Part shown: one piece after another, positions 56,000 through 64,000 of the stretch
Layout of the letters: the number at the start of each line of letters is the position of its first letter
Position numbering within the stretch: the first letter of the stretch is position 1
Origin: JAQBDA01 sp963709875
GTDB lineage: Bacteria; Chloroflexota; Anaerolineae; Anaerolineales; UBA4823
Direction of reading: 5' to 3'
NCBI GenBank assembly: GCA_963709875.1
Contig: CAVPYB010000003.1
Span: 124,001-188,000, forward strand
Length of the DNA stretch: 64,000 nt
Notes under the pieces: generated by a model
Database searches by the model: none
Told to the model about the DNA's origin: nothing
The model's input: only the letters and a program-made list of their open reading frames with translations
Position numbers and translations under genes: made by a program

Positions 56000-58477
56000 T
56001 TGAATTGGCTCCGGTCTCGCCCTAAGGCGAGAGCGCAGGCAATCCTTGAGTTTGCCCTCGCTTTACCTTTATTGCTGGTATTGATATTTGGCATCATCGA
56101 GTTCGGCCGTCTGGTCCAGGCATGGCTGGCAATACAGAACGCGGCTCGTTTTGGACTGCGTTATGCTGTGACGGGGGAGTATGATCTTGGCTACTGTTCC
56201 ATGGCAGCCTTTGCCCTGGGTTATGATGCCGGGGATACATACAGCACCGGCACATATGATTGCAGGGTTCCACCTTCCTACTGCGCTTCACTACCCCCGG
56301 CACAGCAGGCGACATGTGATGCTGAGCAGATGACCGCAGAATTGATCGATTGGGCGCGTCTGCCCTCTATTCGCGATGCTTCCGAATCCGGTGCTGCCGG
56401 TGCGGCGTTGAATTTGAATCCGTCTATCTCTGGCGACTACATTAGCTACCTGCTGAATAACGCACTGAGCTACCTGGGCAACCCCGCTCAGCGCGGTTAT
56501 TTCCACGTCATGGTGTGCAGCAACAGAGATGCGGATGGTGTTCCGGGGAATGACTTTTTGAGGGATAACACGACCCTCCCGGAAACCTGTCTGCATATCT
56601 CACCAAACCCAGCTGTGTATATGGATGACGCAGGAGACGCAGGCAACCGTGTGCGGGTGACCGTCAGCTATACACATCCGATGCTCTTGCCGCTGATCAG
56701 CAGCCTCTGGCCAGAAGTGCCGCTGGTTGCGTGGCGCGAGGGGATTGTTGAGCAGTTCCGTGTCTCACGCATTACCGGCGTAGGCAGCCAGATCGGTGTT
56801 GTGCCGTCATTGACACCAACTTCTACCAGCAGCCCGACACCAACCGATACCCAAACACCTACAATTACACCCACTGCGACAAATACTTCCACCCCAACCA
56901 ATACAGCAACGCCTACTGCGACACCTACCCCGTCATGTGATGATCTGGAAGTATATGACTTCCTGCGATTTAGTGATGACAACCTGGTAGTCCCGTTATA
57001 TAACGCCAGCACGGTGTGGCCTGTGACAATCGGTCTGGTCACCACGACCTGGGATGAATTCGAGGGTCAGCCGGGTGGTCCATGGCATGATCAGGTCACC
57101 CCCTTGCCAACGAATGTCTATTTCGACGTCTACACTTTCGGGGGCAGTACGATTTTAGACGCTTCGCCTGATATCTATATCGACCACCCCGGCACTGTAA
57201 TCGGCCATAATATCGGTTTGAATATCAGCCCTGTACAAAGCGGGTTCTTTGGACTGGATTTCAGTCACAGCTTCACTGCAATCCCTACTTACTATCATGG
57301 TAGGGATTTCGAAATGGCGTTGAATTATTCGGTAGGTGGGCTGCTTTGCCCGGCGAAGCAGATTACCGGCAGATACGGTCCAACGGTGAGCATCACCAAT
57401 CCACTGCCAAATCCGGTTACCGCGCCGTTTACTGTCCAGGCTAGCGCTTCCGATCCAGACGGGTCGATCGGCAGGGTGCGATTCGAGGTATGGAACGATA
57501 CTGAGACCATCATGCTGGGTTATTTCAATGATTCAGCGGCTCCTTACTGCCTGTTCGATGACGCCGGAGGTGGTTGCATCGACCGCGGGCTAGGGTATAT
57601 CTGGCCCAATGGGACGACAGCCATCGCCAACGGTCGTTATGTGGTCTATATCGAAGGGCGTGATAATGACTCTCCGTGGCAATACACGCGCATCCGCACA
57701 ACGATCGATCTGAATTTACCTAACCTTGTGCCCTGCAACAATGGTGGAAATGGACTGCTCGGGGAGTACTATACCTGGTCGGGCGGCTCGCCCCCGAGCA
57801 GCTCACAGATCAACAATCTTGTGCTCGCGCGGATAGACCCGACAGTTAATTTTTCGTGGGGTTGGGGGTCTCCTGCTCCGTCCCTACCGTCAGACGGATT
57901 TGCAGTCTATTGGTCGGGATTTGTACAGCCGAAGTTTGACCAGCCGGAAGCCTACCGGTTTTATGTGCGCACCGATGATGGCGTCCAGCTGCGAGTCAAT
58001 GGACAGCTCCTGGTCAATGAGTGGTACGACCATAACACACGTGAATACAGCGGGGTGATCAACCTGGATGCAGGTTGTCCACTATATGCGATCGAAGTCA
58101 GATACTATGAAAACAATTCCAATGCGGTTGCCCAACTTCGTTGGGAGAGCTCGAGTATTCCATACGAGATTATCCCGGCTGCTAATCTATATCCCCCGGT
58201 AGGTCCGCTGCCTGCGACCTCGACGCCGGCGCCAACCGCGACCTCCACCAGCACCAGAACACCGACGATACAGCCGACGGCAACATATACGACCCAACCG
58301 CCTCCGCCAACCAGCACTGCAACCCCTGGGGGAATTCCAACTGCTACCGCGCCTGGTGCTACGCCGACCCCAAGCCCAACGGTTCCGACCAATACTCCAG
58401 TCCCCACAGGGACTTCTACGACGACTGTCTCGCCCACCCCATGCCTGACTCCGCCAGATCTGGGTGGCTGCAGGTGA
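56000..58477 (+). CDS. TadE-like protein fused to a PA14 domain
   Basis: About 825 residues. The N-terminus (RAQAILEFALALPLLLVLIF) is a TadE-type helix. A beta-rich region follows up to about 275, then a Thr/Pro linker, an Ig-like region (TAPFTVQASASDPDGSIG), and from about 590 a PA14 domain (GLLGEYYTWSG, YRFYVRTDDGVQLRVNGQLL, YAIEVRYYENNSNAVAQLRW). A second Thr/Pro-rich tail ends in CLTPPDLGGC. PA14 domains bind glycans in many adhesins. TTG 56000 is preferred because AGGGAG lies before it; GTG 55979 is the alternative. Confidence 0.83.
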   Translation: MNWLRSRPKARAQAILEFALALPLLLVLIFGIIEFGRLVQAWLAIQNAARFGLRYAVTGEYDLGYCSMAAFALGYDAGDTYSTGTYDCRVPPSYCASLPPAQQATCDAEQMTAELIDWARLPSIRDASESGAAGAALNLNPSISGDYISYLLNNALSYLGNPAQRGYFHVMVCSNRDADGVPGNDFLRDNTTLPETCLHISPNPAVYMDDAGDAGNRVRVTVSYTHPMLLPLISSLWPEVPLVAWREGIVEQFRVSRITGVGSQIGVVPSLTPTSTSSPTPTDTQTPTITPTATNTSTPTNTATPTATPTPSCDDLEVYDFLRFSDDNLVVPLYNASTVWPVTIGLVTTTWDEFEGQPGGPWHDQVTPLPTNVYFDVYTFGGSTILDASPDIYIDHPGTVIGHNIGLNISPVQSGFFGLDFSHSFTAIPTYYHGRDFEMALNYSVGGLLCPAKQITGRYGPTVSITNPLPNPVTAPFTVQASASDPDGSIGRVRFEVWNDTETIMLGYFNDSAAPYCLFDDAGGGCIDRGLGYIWPNGTTAIANGRYVVYIEGRDNDSPWQYTRIRTTIDLNLPNLVPCNNGGNGLLGEYYTWSGGSPPSSSQINNLVLARIDPTVNFSWGWGSPAPSLPSDGFAVYWSGFVQPKFDQPEAYRFYVRTDDGVQLRVNGQLLVNEWYDHNTREYSGVINLDAGCPLYAIEVRYYENNSNAVAQLRWESSSIPYEIIPAANLYPPVGPLPATSTPAPTATSTSTRTPTIQPTATYTTQPPPPTSTATPGGIPTATAPGATPTPSPTVPTNTPVPTGTSTTTVSPTPCLTPPDLGGCR

Positions 58478-58501
58478 TCAAATGATTTCGGCTTGATTAA
58501 T

Positions 58502-58530
58502 AACTGACTGGCAGTGTACCGTCAGTTTTT
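58502..58530 (+). terminator. First terminator after the TadE-PA14 gene
   Basis: Stem AACTGAC/GTCAGTT with a 12-base loop and a T-run on the plus strand. Confidence 0.55.
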
Positions 58531-58532
58531 AG

Positions 58533-58565
58533 AAAAAGGGCGACACCGGAGTGTCACCCTTTTTT
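58533..58565 (+). terminator. Second terminator, insertion site of the group II intron
   Basis: A 14-base stem (58533-58546 with 58551-58564, one mismatch), a CGGA loop and a run of six T. The intron begins two bases later, the position class C introns prefer. Confidence 0.85.
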
Positions 58566-58566
58566 G

Positions 58567-59185
58567 GTGCGCCCAGCATGGGCGCTGGCTAGAGGGTGAA
58601 AGACCCTTGCGGAGGTTGGTCGCACCAACCGCTAGCTGAAGGCAAGGGCGCTGTCGTGAGGCAGGGTCTGAAGGAAGCCGAAGGCAAACCTGGGACTTGA
58701 GGAACACGAACCTCATAGGAGGCTGTGAGGCTGGACGAGTTGGCCAATAACAACGAAGTCCGATGCGACCAAGAGCCGAAGCAGAAAATGGGGCAGGTGT
58801 GCAGGGAAAGTCAGCGTTCTTACCTGGGGAGGTCTGCCGTGAGGCCGGGAACGGTAACCCTGATCGAGAGGTCAGGCTGAGGCGGCAGAAGTCAGCAGAG
58901 GCCATAGTACCAGCGAGAGCTGGGAAGGGCTGAACATCGAGAGGATGAGTACGAAGAGCAGTTCGAGGAACGACAGAGAAAGCTGAACGCCTCGGATAGA
59001 GGCACTGCTGAGCAAGCAAAATGGGTGAAGCCTGTGGGAGTTGTGCAGAGGGCTGAGTCGTTCCCGACACGAGACGGAGGAAAATCCAGCGCCAAGAAGG
59101 GTGCCTTTCTCGGTGAACCGCCGGATGCGGACCCGCATGTCCGGTGGTGTGAGAGGGGGCGGTTAGCCGCCACCCCCTACTCGAT
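58567..59185 (+). mobile_element. ORF-less group IIC intron
   Basis: The 5' end GTGCGCCCAGCATGGGCGC, the GGGTGAAAGACCC stem, GGCAAGGGCG, TCTGAAGGAAGC, GAGGAACACGAACCTCAT and TTACCTGGGGAGGTCTG follow the order of domain I-III blocks in the Oceanobacillus iheyensis group IIC intron. Domain V (about 59115-59148) has the class C triad CGC at 59119-59121. Domain VI has a bulged A (59179), six bases from the likely 3' end at CTCGAT. The reverse-transcriptase gene that should sit between about 58930 and 59110 is reduced to roughly 180 bases without a usable frame. It would need a maturase in trans. Confidence 0.85.
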
Positions 59186-59207
59186 TAATTTGCAGTTGAG
59201 CGTCAGG

Positions 59208-60134
59208 CTACGCGGATGCCTGTGCCTGCCCCCGCCCAAACCAATTTCGCCACTCATGCTTTTCCCAGATCACCAAAGTCGGAGCGGCGATGAAAATTGA
59301 TGAATAGGTACCGCTGAGCAGCCCAACCAGCATCACGAGGGCAAACTGCTGAAGGGTAACCCCACCAAAGAGCACCAGAGAGAGCAGGATGAATTCGACA
59401 GTCATCAGCTGGGTGTTGATCGAGCGCTGTAAGGTCTGCACGATCGAATGGTTGACCAGGACTTCGAAATCAAGCCGGCGGTGGATGGTGCTGTTCTCTC
59501 TTACGCGGTCGAAAACAACGATCTTGTCCTGTACGGAGAAGCCGATCACTGTCAGCAAAGCGGTGAGGAAGAGGGCATCGATCTGCCAGCCCAAGAGAAG
59601 TCCACCGATAGCGGCCAGACTGATCACGACGAATACGTCGTGGAACATTGCGAGAATGGCGCAGATGCCAAATCGAAATGCGTTCTGGACTCCTCGGAAT
59701 TGGTAGGTGATGTACAAAACTACGATAATGGCTGCGACCGCGATGGCGAGTGCTGCTCGCGAGGCAACTTCTTGACCAATGGTTGGTCCAACGCTGTCAT
59801 AACGCAAGACGATCAGAGTGTCTGAAAATGTGTCTTCAAGAGAAGAGATCACTTGCTGGCGCTGCTCTTCATCCAGGAAGCTGGACCTGGCAATTACAGA
59901 TCCTTCTCCCGTGGTCTGCACGAGGATATCCTCTATGCCAAGATCGCGATACACTGCGATGATCTCCGCAGGCTGTGGGACGTAACCAGATTCGAAGCGG
60001 ACTTCAAACAGCGAGCCTCCGGTGAAGTCAATTGCCAGAGGCAATCCCTGTGTTGCCAGAATGATCAGCCCGGGTACAATCAGCAGGGCAGAAAGCACAA
60101 AAAAGTAATATCTTTTTCCAATGATATTGATCAT
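59208..60134 (-). CDS. secF: Protein translocase subunit SecF
   Basis: A 308-residue membrane protein with six helices that works with SecD to use the ion gradient in protein export. AIDFTGGSLFEVRF is the SecF signature after helix one, and QDKIVVFDRVREN is in the conserved fourth-fifth helix region. ATG 60134 is chosen because AGAGGG lies seven bases upstream and the first helix follows at once. A longer reading to 60263 would overlap secD. It starts 13 bases after the secD stop. Its 3' end borders the intron. Confidence 0.95.
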   Translation of the reverse strand: MINIIGKRYYFFVLSALLIVPGLIILATQGLPLAIDFTGGSLFEVRFESGYVPQPAEIIAVYRDLGIEDILVQTTGEGSVIARSSFLDEEQRQQVISSLEDTFSDTLIVLRYDSVGPTIGQEVASRAALAIAVAAIIVVLYITYQFRGVQNAFRFGICAILAMFHDVFVVISLAAIGGLLLGWQIDALFLTALLTVIGFSVQDKIVVFDRVRENSTIHRRLDFEVLVNHSIVQTLQRSINTQLMTVEFILLSLVLFGGVTLQQFALVMLVGLLSGTYSSIFIAAPTLVIWEKHEWRNWFGRGQAQASA

Positions 60135-60147
60135 TATTCGTCCCTCT

Positions 60148-61509
60148 TTACAGACCGAACCATCTTTCAAGGTTGGTAGGCTTGGCAGCATCCAGGACGA
60201 TGCCAAGAATGGTTCTTGTGACAATGATGGCAACAAAAACGCTGATGAAGACACCAATCGCAAGGGTCAGAGAAAATCCTTTGACAATGGTTGCTCCGAA
60301 GGTGCTCCCAAACCAGAACAAAATCCCGCAGGTGATCAGGGTAGATATGTTCGAATCTCTGATCGAAGGCCAGGCTCGACGCCATCCCAAATCCATCGAT
60401 TGCGCTACCGTCCTACCAGCCCGCAGTTCTTCCTTCATGCGTTCGAAGATCAGGATGTTGGCGTCCAGAGCGCTGCCCGTACTGAGCAAAAATCCTGCAA
60501 TACCTGCCAGGGTTAGTGTCACCGGAACGAAGCGGAAAAGGGCAAGCGCGATCAAAGCATAAATTAGGATAGAGACGTCGGCTACAATTCCTGGAACACG
60601 ATAGTACAGCGCCATGAACAAGATGACGATGGTGAAGCCGATAAGACCCGCACGCAGACTTTTCTGCAAGGAGTCCTGACCCAGCGTTGGTCCAACTGTG
60701 CGCACCTCAACAACCTTGAGGGGGATGGGCAGCGAGCCATAGCGCAGCTGGACTGCGAGGGCGTTGGCGCTCTCCAGGTCGAAATTGCCAGAAATGATCC
60801 CCTGGCCGTCAGTTATCGCCTCGTTGATACTCGGCGCTGAGATTACCTGTTTATCCAGTACGATAGCAAGGATATTACCCACATTCTGTGCGGTATAGTC
60901 CGCAAAGGTTCTAGCGGCTTCGCTGTTCAATTCGAATTGGATTTGATATTGACCTAATTGGTCTCGAGTGACATTTACGTTGTTCAATCCGCTGCCGGTC
61001 ATCACAGTTGGAAAAGGAGGCAGATCCAATGGCAGCTCGTCTTCACCCGTCTCCAAATCCGAGGAAGTGGGGATATCGGTCTGTATGCGAGCACCCACCA
61101 GGGAGATAGCTTGTTCGGGTGGTATGCCGCTCATATCGACGAATTCCAGCAGACCGGTCTGCCTTAATGTAGCCAGCGCTTTTTCAGGATCTGTCTCACC
61201 AGGCAGCTCGACTACGATGCGCCTGTCGCCCGCTTGCTGGACGACAGCTTCTGTCACCCCAAGCCCGTTTACACGGTTCTCAACAATTGTACGAGCAGTG
61301 GCCATCGACTGCGATTCGATCTGGGTGTCTTCGGGAAGATCTGCTTCCAGGAGTGCCTGCACCCCTCCCACCAGGTCGAGTCCGAGGCGGGTTTGAATGT
61401 CACGATCGAACCCAAACCCGTGGATGCCTGGGTTGTTGGGGAAGTTTATCCACGCAGCAAGCAAAAGGATAACAACGATGAGGATCAGTGGGCGTAAATA
61501 TCTTCGCAT
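60148..61509 (-). CDS. secD: Protein translocase subunit SecD
   Basis: A 453-residue membrane protein with six helices and a periplasmic-type P1 domain. LGLDLVGGVQALLEAD is the SecD N-terminal motif. SAPSINEAITDGQGIISG is in the conserved base of the head domain, and GSALDANILIFERMKEEL follows in the transmembrane half. GGAGG lies about 10 bases before the ATG. It forms an operon with secF. Confidence 0.96.
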   Translation of the reverse strand: MRRYLRPLILIVVILLLAAWINFPNNPGIHGFGFDRDIQTRLGLDLVGGVQALLEADLPEDTQIESQSMATARTIVENRVNGLGVTEAVVQQAGDRRIVVELPGETDPEKALATLRQTGLLEFVDMSGIPPEQAISLVGARIQTDIPTSSDLETGEDELPLDLPPFPTVMTGSGLNNVNVTRDQLGQYQIQFELNSEAARTFADYTAQNVGNILAIVLDKQVISAPSINEAITDGQGIISGNFDLESANALAVQLRYGSLPIPLKVVEVRTVGPTLGQDSLQKSLRAGLIGFTIVILFMALYYRVPGIVADVSILIYALIALALFRFVPVTLTLAGIAGFLLSTGSALDANILIFERMKEELRAGRTVAQSMDLGWRRAWPSIRDSNISTLITCGILFWFGSTFGATIVKGFSLTLAIGVFISVFVAIIVTRTILGIVLDAAKPTNLERWFGL

Positions 61510-61540
61510 TTATCTATCTTTCCTCCAAATTCCACACAAA

Positions 61541-61574
61541 TGCCAGCCTGACGCTGGCAACAGACGGCATTATA
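61541..61574 (-). promoter_or_regulatory. secDF promoter -10 and leader hairpin
   Basis: On the minus strand TATAAT (61574-61569) is followed within the predicted leader by a seven-base hairpin TGCCAGC/GCTGGCA (61559-61541), about 30 bases ahead of the secD start. TTGGAC lies 18 bases before the -10. Confidence 0.5.
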
Positions 61575-61639
61575 CTCCCAATCAAAGGTAATGTCCAACA
61601 GCGTAAAAGGACATAACCACAAGCAGGATATTGATTGGG

Positions 61640-61984
61640 TTATTCCCCATTTAAAAACTGCAACACTCCAGTCAGGACTTGCTCGGTTGAGAGGGTGTCG
61701 GTCTGAACGTACAGATCGGCGTGCTGGCGGGCATGTGAGAGCCGTTCCAGTTGTGTATTGAATTCAGCTTCGGTCAGATTCAGGTTTTTACGAATGATGC
61801 TCACCTGATATGAAACATCCAGAAATATCAAGATATCTGGTTTCGAGATTTTCTGCCACATCTCCTGGACATAAGAATGCTCCTGTGCGATATGACTGAT
61901 AGAAATTCCGTAGTTCTCTAATCCTTTAGACAGCGTAGATTTCCCAGCGGCACAAGGTCCAACCACGCCGATCTTTCGCTTCAT
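61640..61984 (-). CDS. Small P-loop nucleotide kinase-like protein
   Basis: A 114-residue protein with Walker A GPCAAGKST (residues 9-17) and a Walker B-like DILIFLDVS. It is shorter than nucleoside monophosphate kinases and lacks a clear lid, so the substrate is not readable. The ATG overlaps the stop of the TrkA-type gene by four bases (ATGA), which ties it to that gene's function or expression. Confidence 0.75.
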   Translation of the reverse strand: MKRKIGVVGPCAAGKSTLSKGLENYGISISHIAQEHSYVQEMWQKISKPDILIFLDVSYQVSIIRKNLNLTEAEFNTQLERLSHARQHADLYVQTDTLSTEQVLTGVLQFLNGE

Positions 61985-63033
61985 CGCTGGAGCACCTGAC
62001 TGTTGTCGTTTATCAGGGTACTCAATTCTTTTATTCCCCCCAAAACTGCGATTGTATCCCCGGCATCTAAGTGCTTGTCCGGGGACGGGTGCATATCCAT
62101 ATCGTTATCACGACGCAGCAGTACACAACTGACGTTATAGTGCTCTTCGATCTCCCCAACGCTGAGCCCAATCAGTGAATTGTGCTCGGCTATCTTGCAG
62201 CGGGCAAGGCTGAGCGACCGGCCTTCGATAGTGATCGGTCTGGTAATTTCTACATCTGCGGCAGCTGAGGCAAAGGCTGGTGCTGCCATGCTGGTCGCGC
62301 TTAAAGCGGTAAAGCCAAACTGTTTTTGCAGCGCCTCCGCAAAATCATCATCGAATATTCTGATCACGACAGTGATCTTTGGATTATAGCTGCGGGCTTT
62401 CACCGCAATTTGCAGGTTGAGGCTGTCGTTTTGGGTGCAGAGGATAATCGACCTTGCCCGCTCTACACCTGCAGCAAGCAGCGCAGCCTGGCGGGTGGCG
62501 TCGTCCTGGATTACCGGTATGCCCAACCTTTGGGCGTTTTCCACCAGATCCGCACTGGGGTCCAATTCGATGACGACGATATCCAATTCCATCTCGGCCA
62601 GGCTGCGCACAACCCGGTAGCCGAGATGGCCCAATCCGATCAAAATGATGTGGTTATTCATGATAGAGGCAACAGTCATTTCCCATTCCTTGTGACGCGC
62701 ACGCCGGTTAAAGAACATATAACCAAAATCTGCCACCCCCTGCGCTAAAATTCCAATCCCGATAACCGGCATAAGAAAGTAAAAAAGCACCAGATACCAG
62801 GCGTCCGGAAACTCTTCGATAGATTGCAGGAAAGTAAGAGAAAGTGCCTGGTAAACGGCTTCAACAAGACTGTCTACCGGCTCACCCGCAATGATCGACA
62901 AATAATAGTAAAGCAGCCCGCCGCCAACAATCGCAAGGCTAAACGCGATTAATGGCCAACGAAATTGAATAAATAACAGCCAGCTATCGCGAATGGCTGC
63001 CTGGGTGTGGCGAGGTAATTTGTTGAGAAACAC
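61981..63033 (-). CDS. TrkA-type (RCK) protein with channel-like membrane half
   Basis: A 350-residue protein. Residues 25-110 hold two membrane helices and an intervening loop placed like a Kch-type channel. The loop (SLTFLQSIEEFPDAW) has no TVGYG selectivity filter. Residues 127-245 are an RCK/TrkA-N Rossmann domain (LIGLGHLGYRVV, VIELDPSADLVENAQRLG, IQDDATRQAALLAAGV), and 260-340 a TrkA-C domain. It may bind NAD(H) or c-di-AMP-like ligands and gate ions. Without the filter K+ selectivity is doubtful. Start is a GTG. Confidence 0.82.
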   Translation of the reverse strand: MFLNKLPRHTQAAIRDSWLLFIQFRWPLIAFSLAIVGGGLLYYYLSIIAGEPVDSLVEAVYQALSLTFLQSIEEFPDAWYLVLFYFLMPVIGIGILAQGVADFGYMFFNRRARHKEWEMTVASIMNNHIILIGLGHLGYRVVRSLAEMELDIVVIELDPSADLVENAQRLGIPVIQDDATRQAALLAAGVERARSIILCTQNDSLNLQIAVKARSYNPKITVVIRIFDDDFAEALQKQFGFTALSATSMAAPAFASAAADVEITRPITIEGRSLSLARCKIAEHNSLIGLSVGEIEEHYNVSCVLLRRDNDMDMHPSPDKHLDAGDTIAVLGGIKELSTLINDNSQVLQR

Positions 63034-63044
63034 CCTGGCTACTC

Positions 63045-63752
63045 TCAGCTATCCAGGGGGAGCTGGACTGTCATTCTCCGGACAAGGTCTCCAGAGGAAC
63101 CCGTTACGCGTAATACGACTACGGTCACATCATCGACTGGACGACCCTGGTCCAGGGTAACAGCAAGGTGAAGGAGGTCGTCAGCGATCAGCTCCGGTGT
63201 TGGGTTTTCTTCAATCAGCAATTCTTGTAGACAGCTGGCGATATCCAGAGATTCTCCGGTTCTCGAGCCGGCATGAACAAGACCGTCAGAGAATAATACC
63301 GCGGTAAGCCCTTCTTTCAGGGTCACTTCACTGATAATGGGACGTGTATCGCGGTAAAGACCAACGGGCTGAGAAAGAACATCCAGAACATATATTGACT
63401 CATTTTCAGCGAGCAGGACCGGCGCCGGGTTATTGCGCGTGATGACTAGAGTATTGGTCTGCTTATCGACCGAGAGGATATTTAGGGTGGAGGAAACTTT
63501 GCCACTTCTCTCTGTAAAAAGCGAGTCGGAAGCAGCCCTGGCAGCGGCACCATCCCTAACGCCCTCAGCGAGCAAGGTGATCACCTTGCGGACCACCAGG
63601 GTTGAGATCCATTTAGCACCGCGCCCGGAGCTCTGTCCATCTGCCATTACGACCGACAAGCCACCGTTTGGGCGCTCTACAATCTCAACGGTGTCTCCGC
63701 TGTTAGATGTAGCATATTTCTTGACCTTGGCTACGGCGATGCGTACTTCCAT
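63045..63752 (-). CDS. PP2C/SpoIIE-family serine phosphatase
   Basis: A 235-residue soluble phosphatase. The metal Asp residues are in VVMADGQSSG, VLFSDGLVHAG and RPVDDVTVVVL, in the family's order. Members remove phosphate from anti-sigma antagonists or other serine-phosphorylated regulators. It is 11 bases upstream of the TrkA-type gene on the same strand, so they are likely co-transcribed. No kinase partner is visible unless it lies outside the window. Confidence 0.88.
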   Translation of the reverse strand: MEVRIAVAKVKKYATSNSGDTVEIVERPNGGLSVVMADGQSSGRGAKWISTLVVRKVITLLAEGVRDGAAARAASDSLFTERSGKVSSTLNILSVDKQTNTLVITRNNPAPVLLAENESIYVLDVLSQPVGLYRDTRPIISEVTLKEGLTAVLFSDGLVHAGSRTGESLDIASCLQELLIEENPTPELIADDLLHLAVTLDQGRPVDDVTVVVLRVTGSSGDLVRRMTVQLPLDS

Positions 63753-63823
63753 GCGATAAATTTACCATTATTTTCCTTTACAGGGTAGAGGCAGCTTAAT
63801 GGTCTGGATGGGTACTATCCGCT

Positions 63824-64000
63824 TCAAATCTCGTCGACAGGGTGGGCTACTGCAATCAATACCTGACTAATACCAACCTGTGGAAGATGGATATCGATAT
63901 GATAACCAGCCAGCTCAATTGGCTGCAGGATTCGGTCTGTCGTCAGTTTATCCAATCGAGCAGGAGCCTGCCCGGTGAGGTGGTGGAGCAGCTGCACAGC
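63824..64000 (-). CDS. C-terminal fragment of an unrecognised protein, cut by window
   Basis: A frame open to the right edge ends with TGA at 63824 and gives about 58 residues (LTGQAPARLDKLTTDRILQP, then GYHIDIHLPQVGISQVLIAV). It looks coding and is on the strand of the downstream phosphatase, 71 bases away. I do not recognise the family, and the length is too short to judge. Confidence 0.4.
   Translation of the reverse strand, partial: AVQLLHHLTGQAPARLDKLTTDRILQPIELAGYHIDIHLPQVGISQVLIAVAHPVDEI

Noticed and set aside
56810..56935. Short ACACCAAC-type repeats that could look like a satellite or CRISPR-like array
   Set aside because: They are in frame and encode a Thr/Pro-rich linker in a secreted protein; unit length and spacing are irregular.
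59025..59300. A 91-codon plus-strand frame across the intron 3' end and secF
   Set aside because: It runs through domain V and VI of the intron and antisense to secF; at best a remnant of the lost maturase gene.
1..64000. CRISPR arrays, rRNA genes and complete prophage or IS elements
   Set aside because: None seen: no regularly spaced direct repeats, no rRNA sequence, no transposase or phage structural gene recognised.

Overview
The window looks like a chromosomal stretch of an uncultured Chloroflexota bacterium of the Anaerolineae type. This is inferred from gene content, not from a marker gene: a single MurA with Asp at the active-site Cys, ScpA, SecD/SecF, a stand-alone gyrase C-terminal domain protein, a TadE/TadG-like set with Thr/Pro-rich linkers, an AT-poor housekeeping background and several leaderless-looking promoters. 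There is one tRNA (Asp, GTC) and no rRNA or CRISPR array.

Layout. 0-11.8 kb: PPK2 kinase (cut by the window edge), a REC-GAF-PAS-GGDEF-EAL protein, a ferredoxin, a GyrA C-terminal-domain protein, a CPBP protease, DinB and RtcA, then a beta-propeller lipoprotein-like protein, an HDAC-family amidohydrolase with a pentapeptide protein, and a TSUP exporter. 12.1-15.9 kb: a 1278-residue secreted surface protein. 16.0-21.8 kb: a four-gene minus-strand operon of an unrecognised 363-aa protein, a CHAT (caspase-like) peptidase, a TPR protein with a C-terminal domain resembling the cytoplasmic domain of FlhA/SctV, and a small second FlhA_C-like protein. No secretion apparatus lies nearby. This is the best candidate for an undescribed system. 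22-27.7 kb: small accessory genes, tRNA-Asp and several broken reading frames. 27.7-42.9 kb: a surface-polysaccharide locus with two divergent arms. The minus arm carries a Wzx-type flippase, five glycosyltransferases and WecB. The plus arm carries an O-antigen ligase/polymerase, a TPR protein, a WecA/FlaA1-N fusion and a C45 peptidase. 43-50 kb: creatininase family, MFS, RNase H-like nuclease, LysM-M23 peptidase and YyaL. 50-53 kb: ScpA, thioredoxin, MurA. 52.6-58.5 kb: prepilin peptidase followed by TadE, TadG/vWA and TadE-PA14 proteins. 58.6-59.2 kb: an ORF-less group IIC intron placed directly behind a transcription terminator. 59.2-64 kb: SecF, SecD, a P-loop kinase, a TrkA-type channel-like protein, a PP2C/SpoIIE phosphatase and a partial gene at the right edge.

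A second large-scale signal is the uneven distribution of coding lesions. Between about 22 and 50 kb at least eleven genes carry frameshifts or an in-frame stop although the peptide stays recognisable on both sides. The flanks (0-22 and 50-64 kb) look clean. This is either a low-quality consensus or very recent gene decay, and it has to be settled before reading biology into the stops.

All functional calls come from reading motifs by eye. No database search was run.
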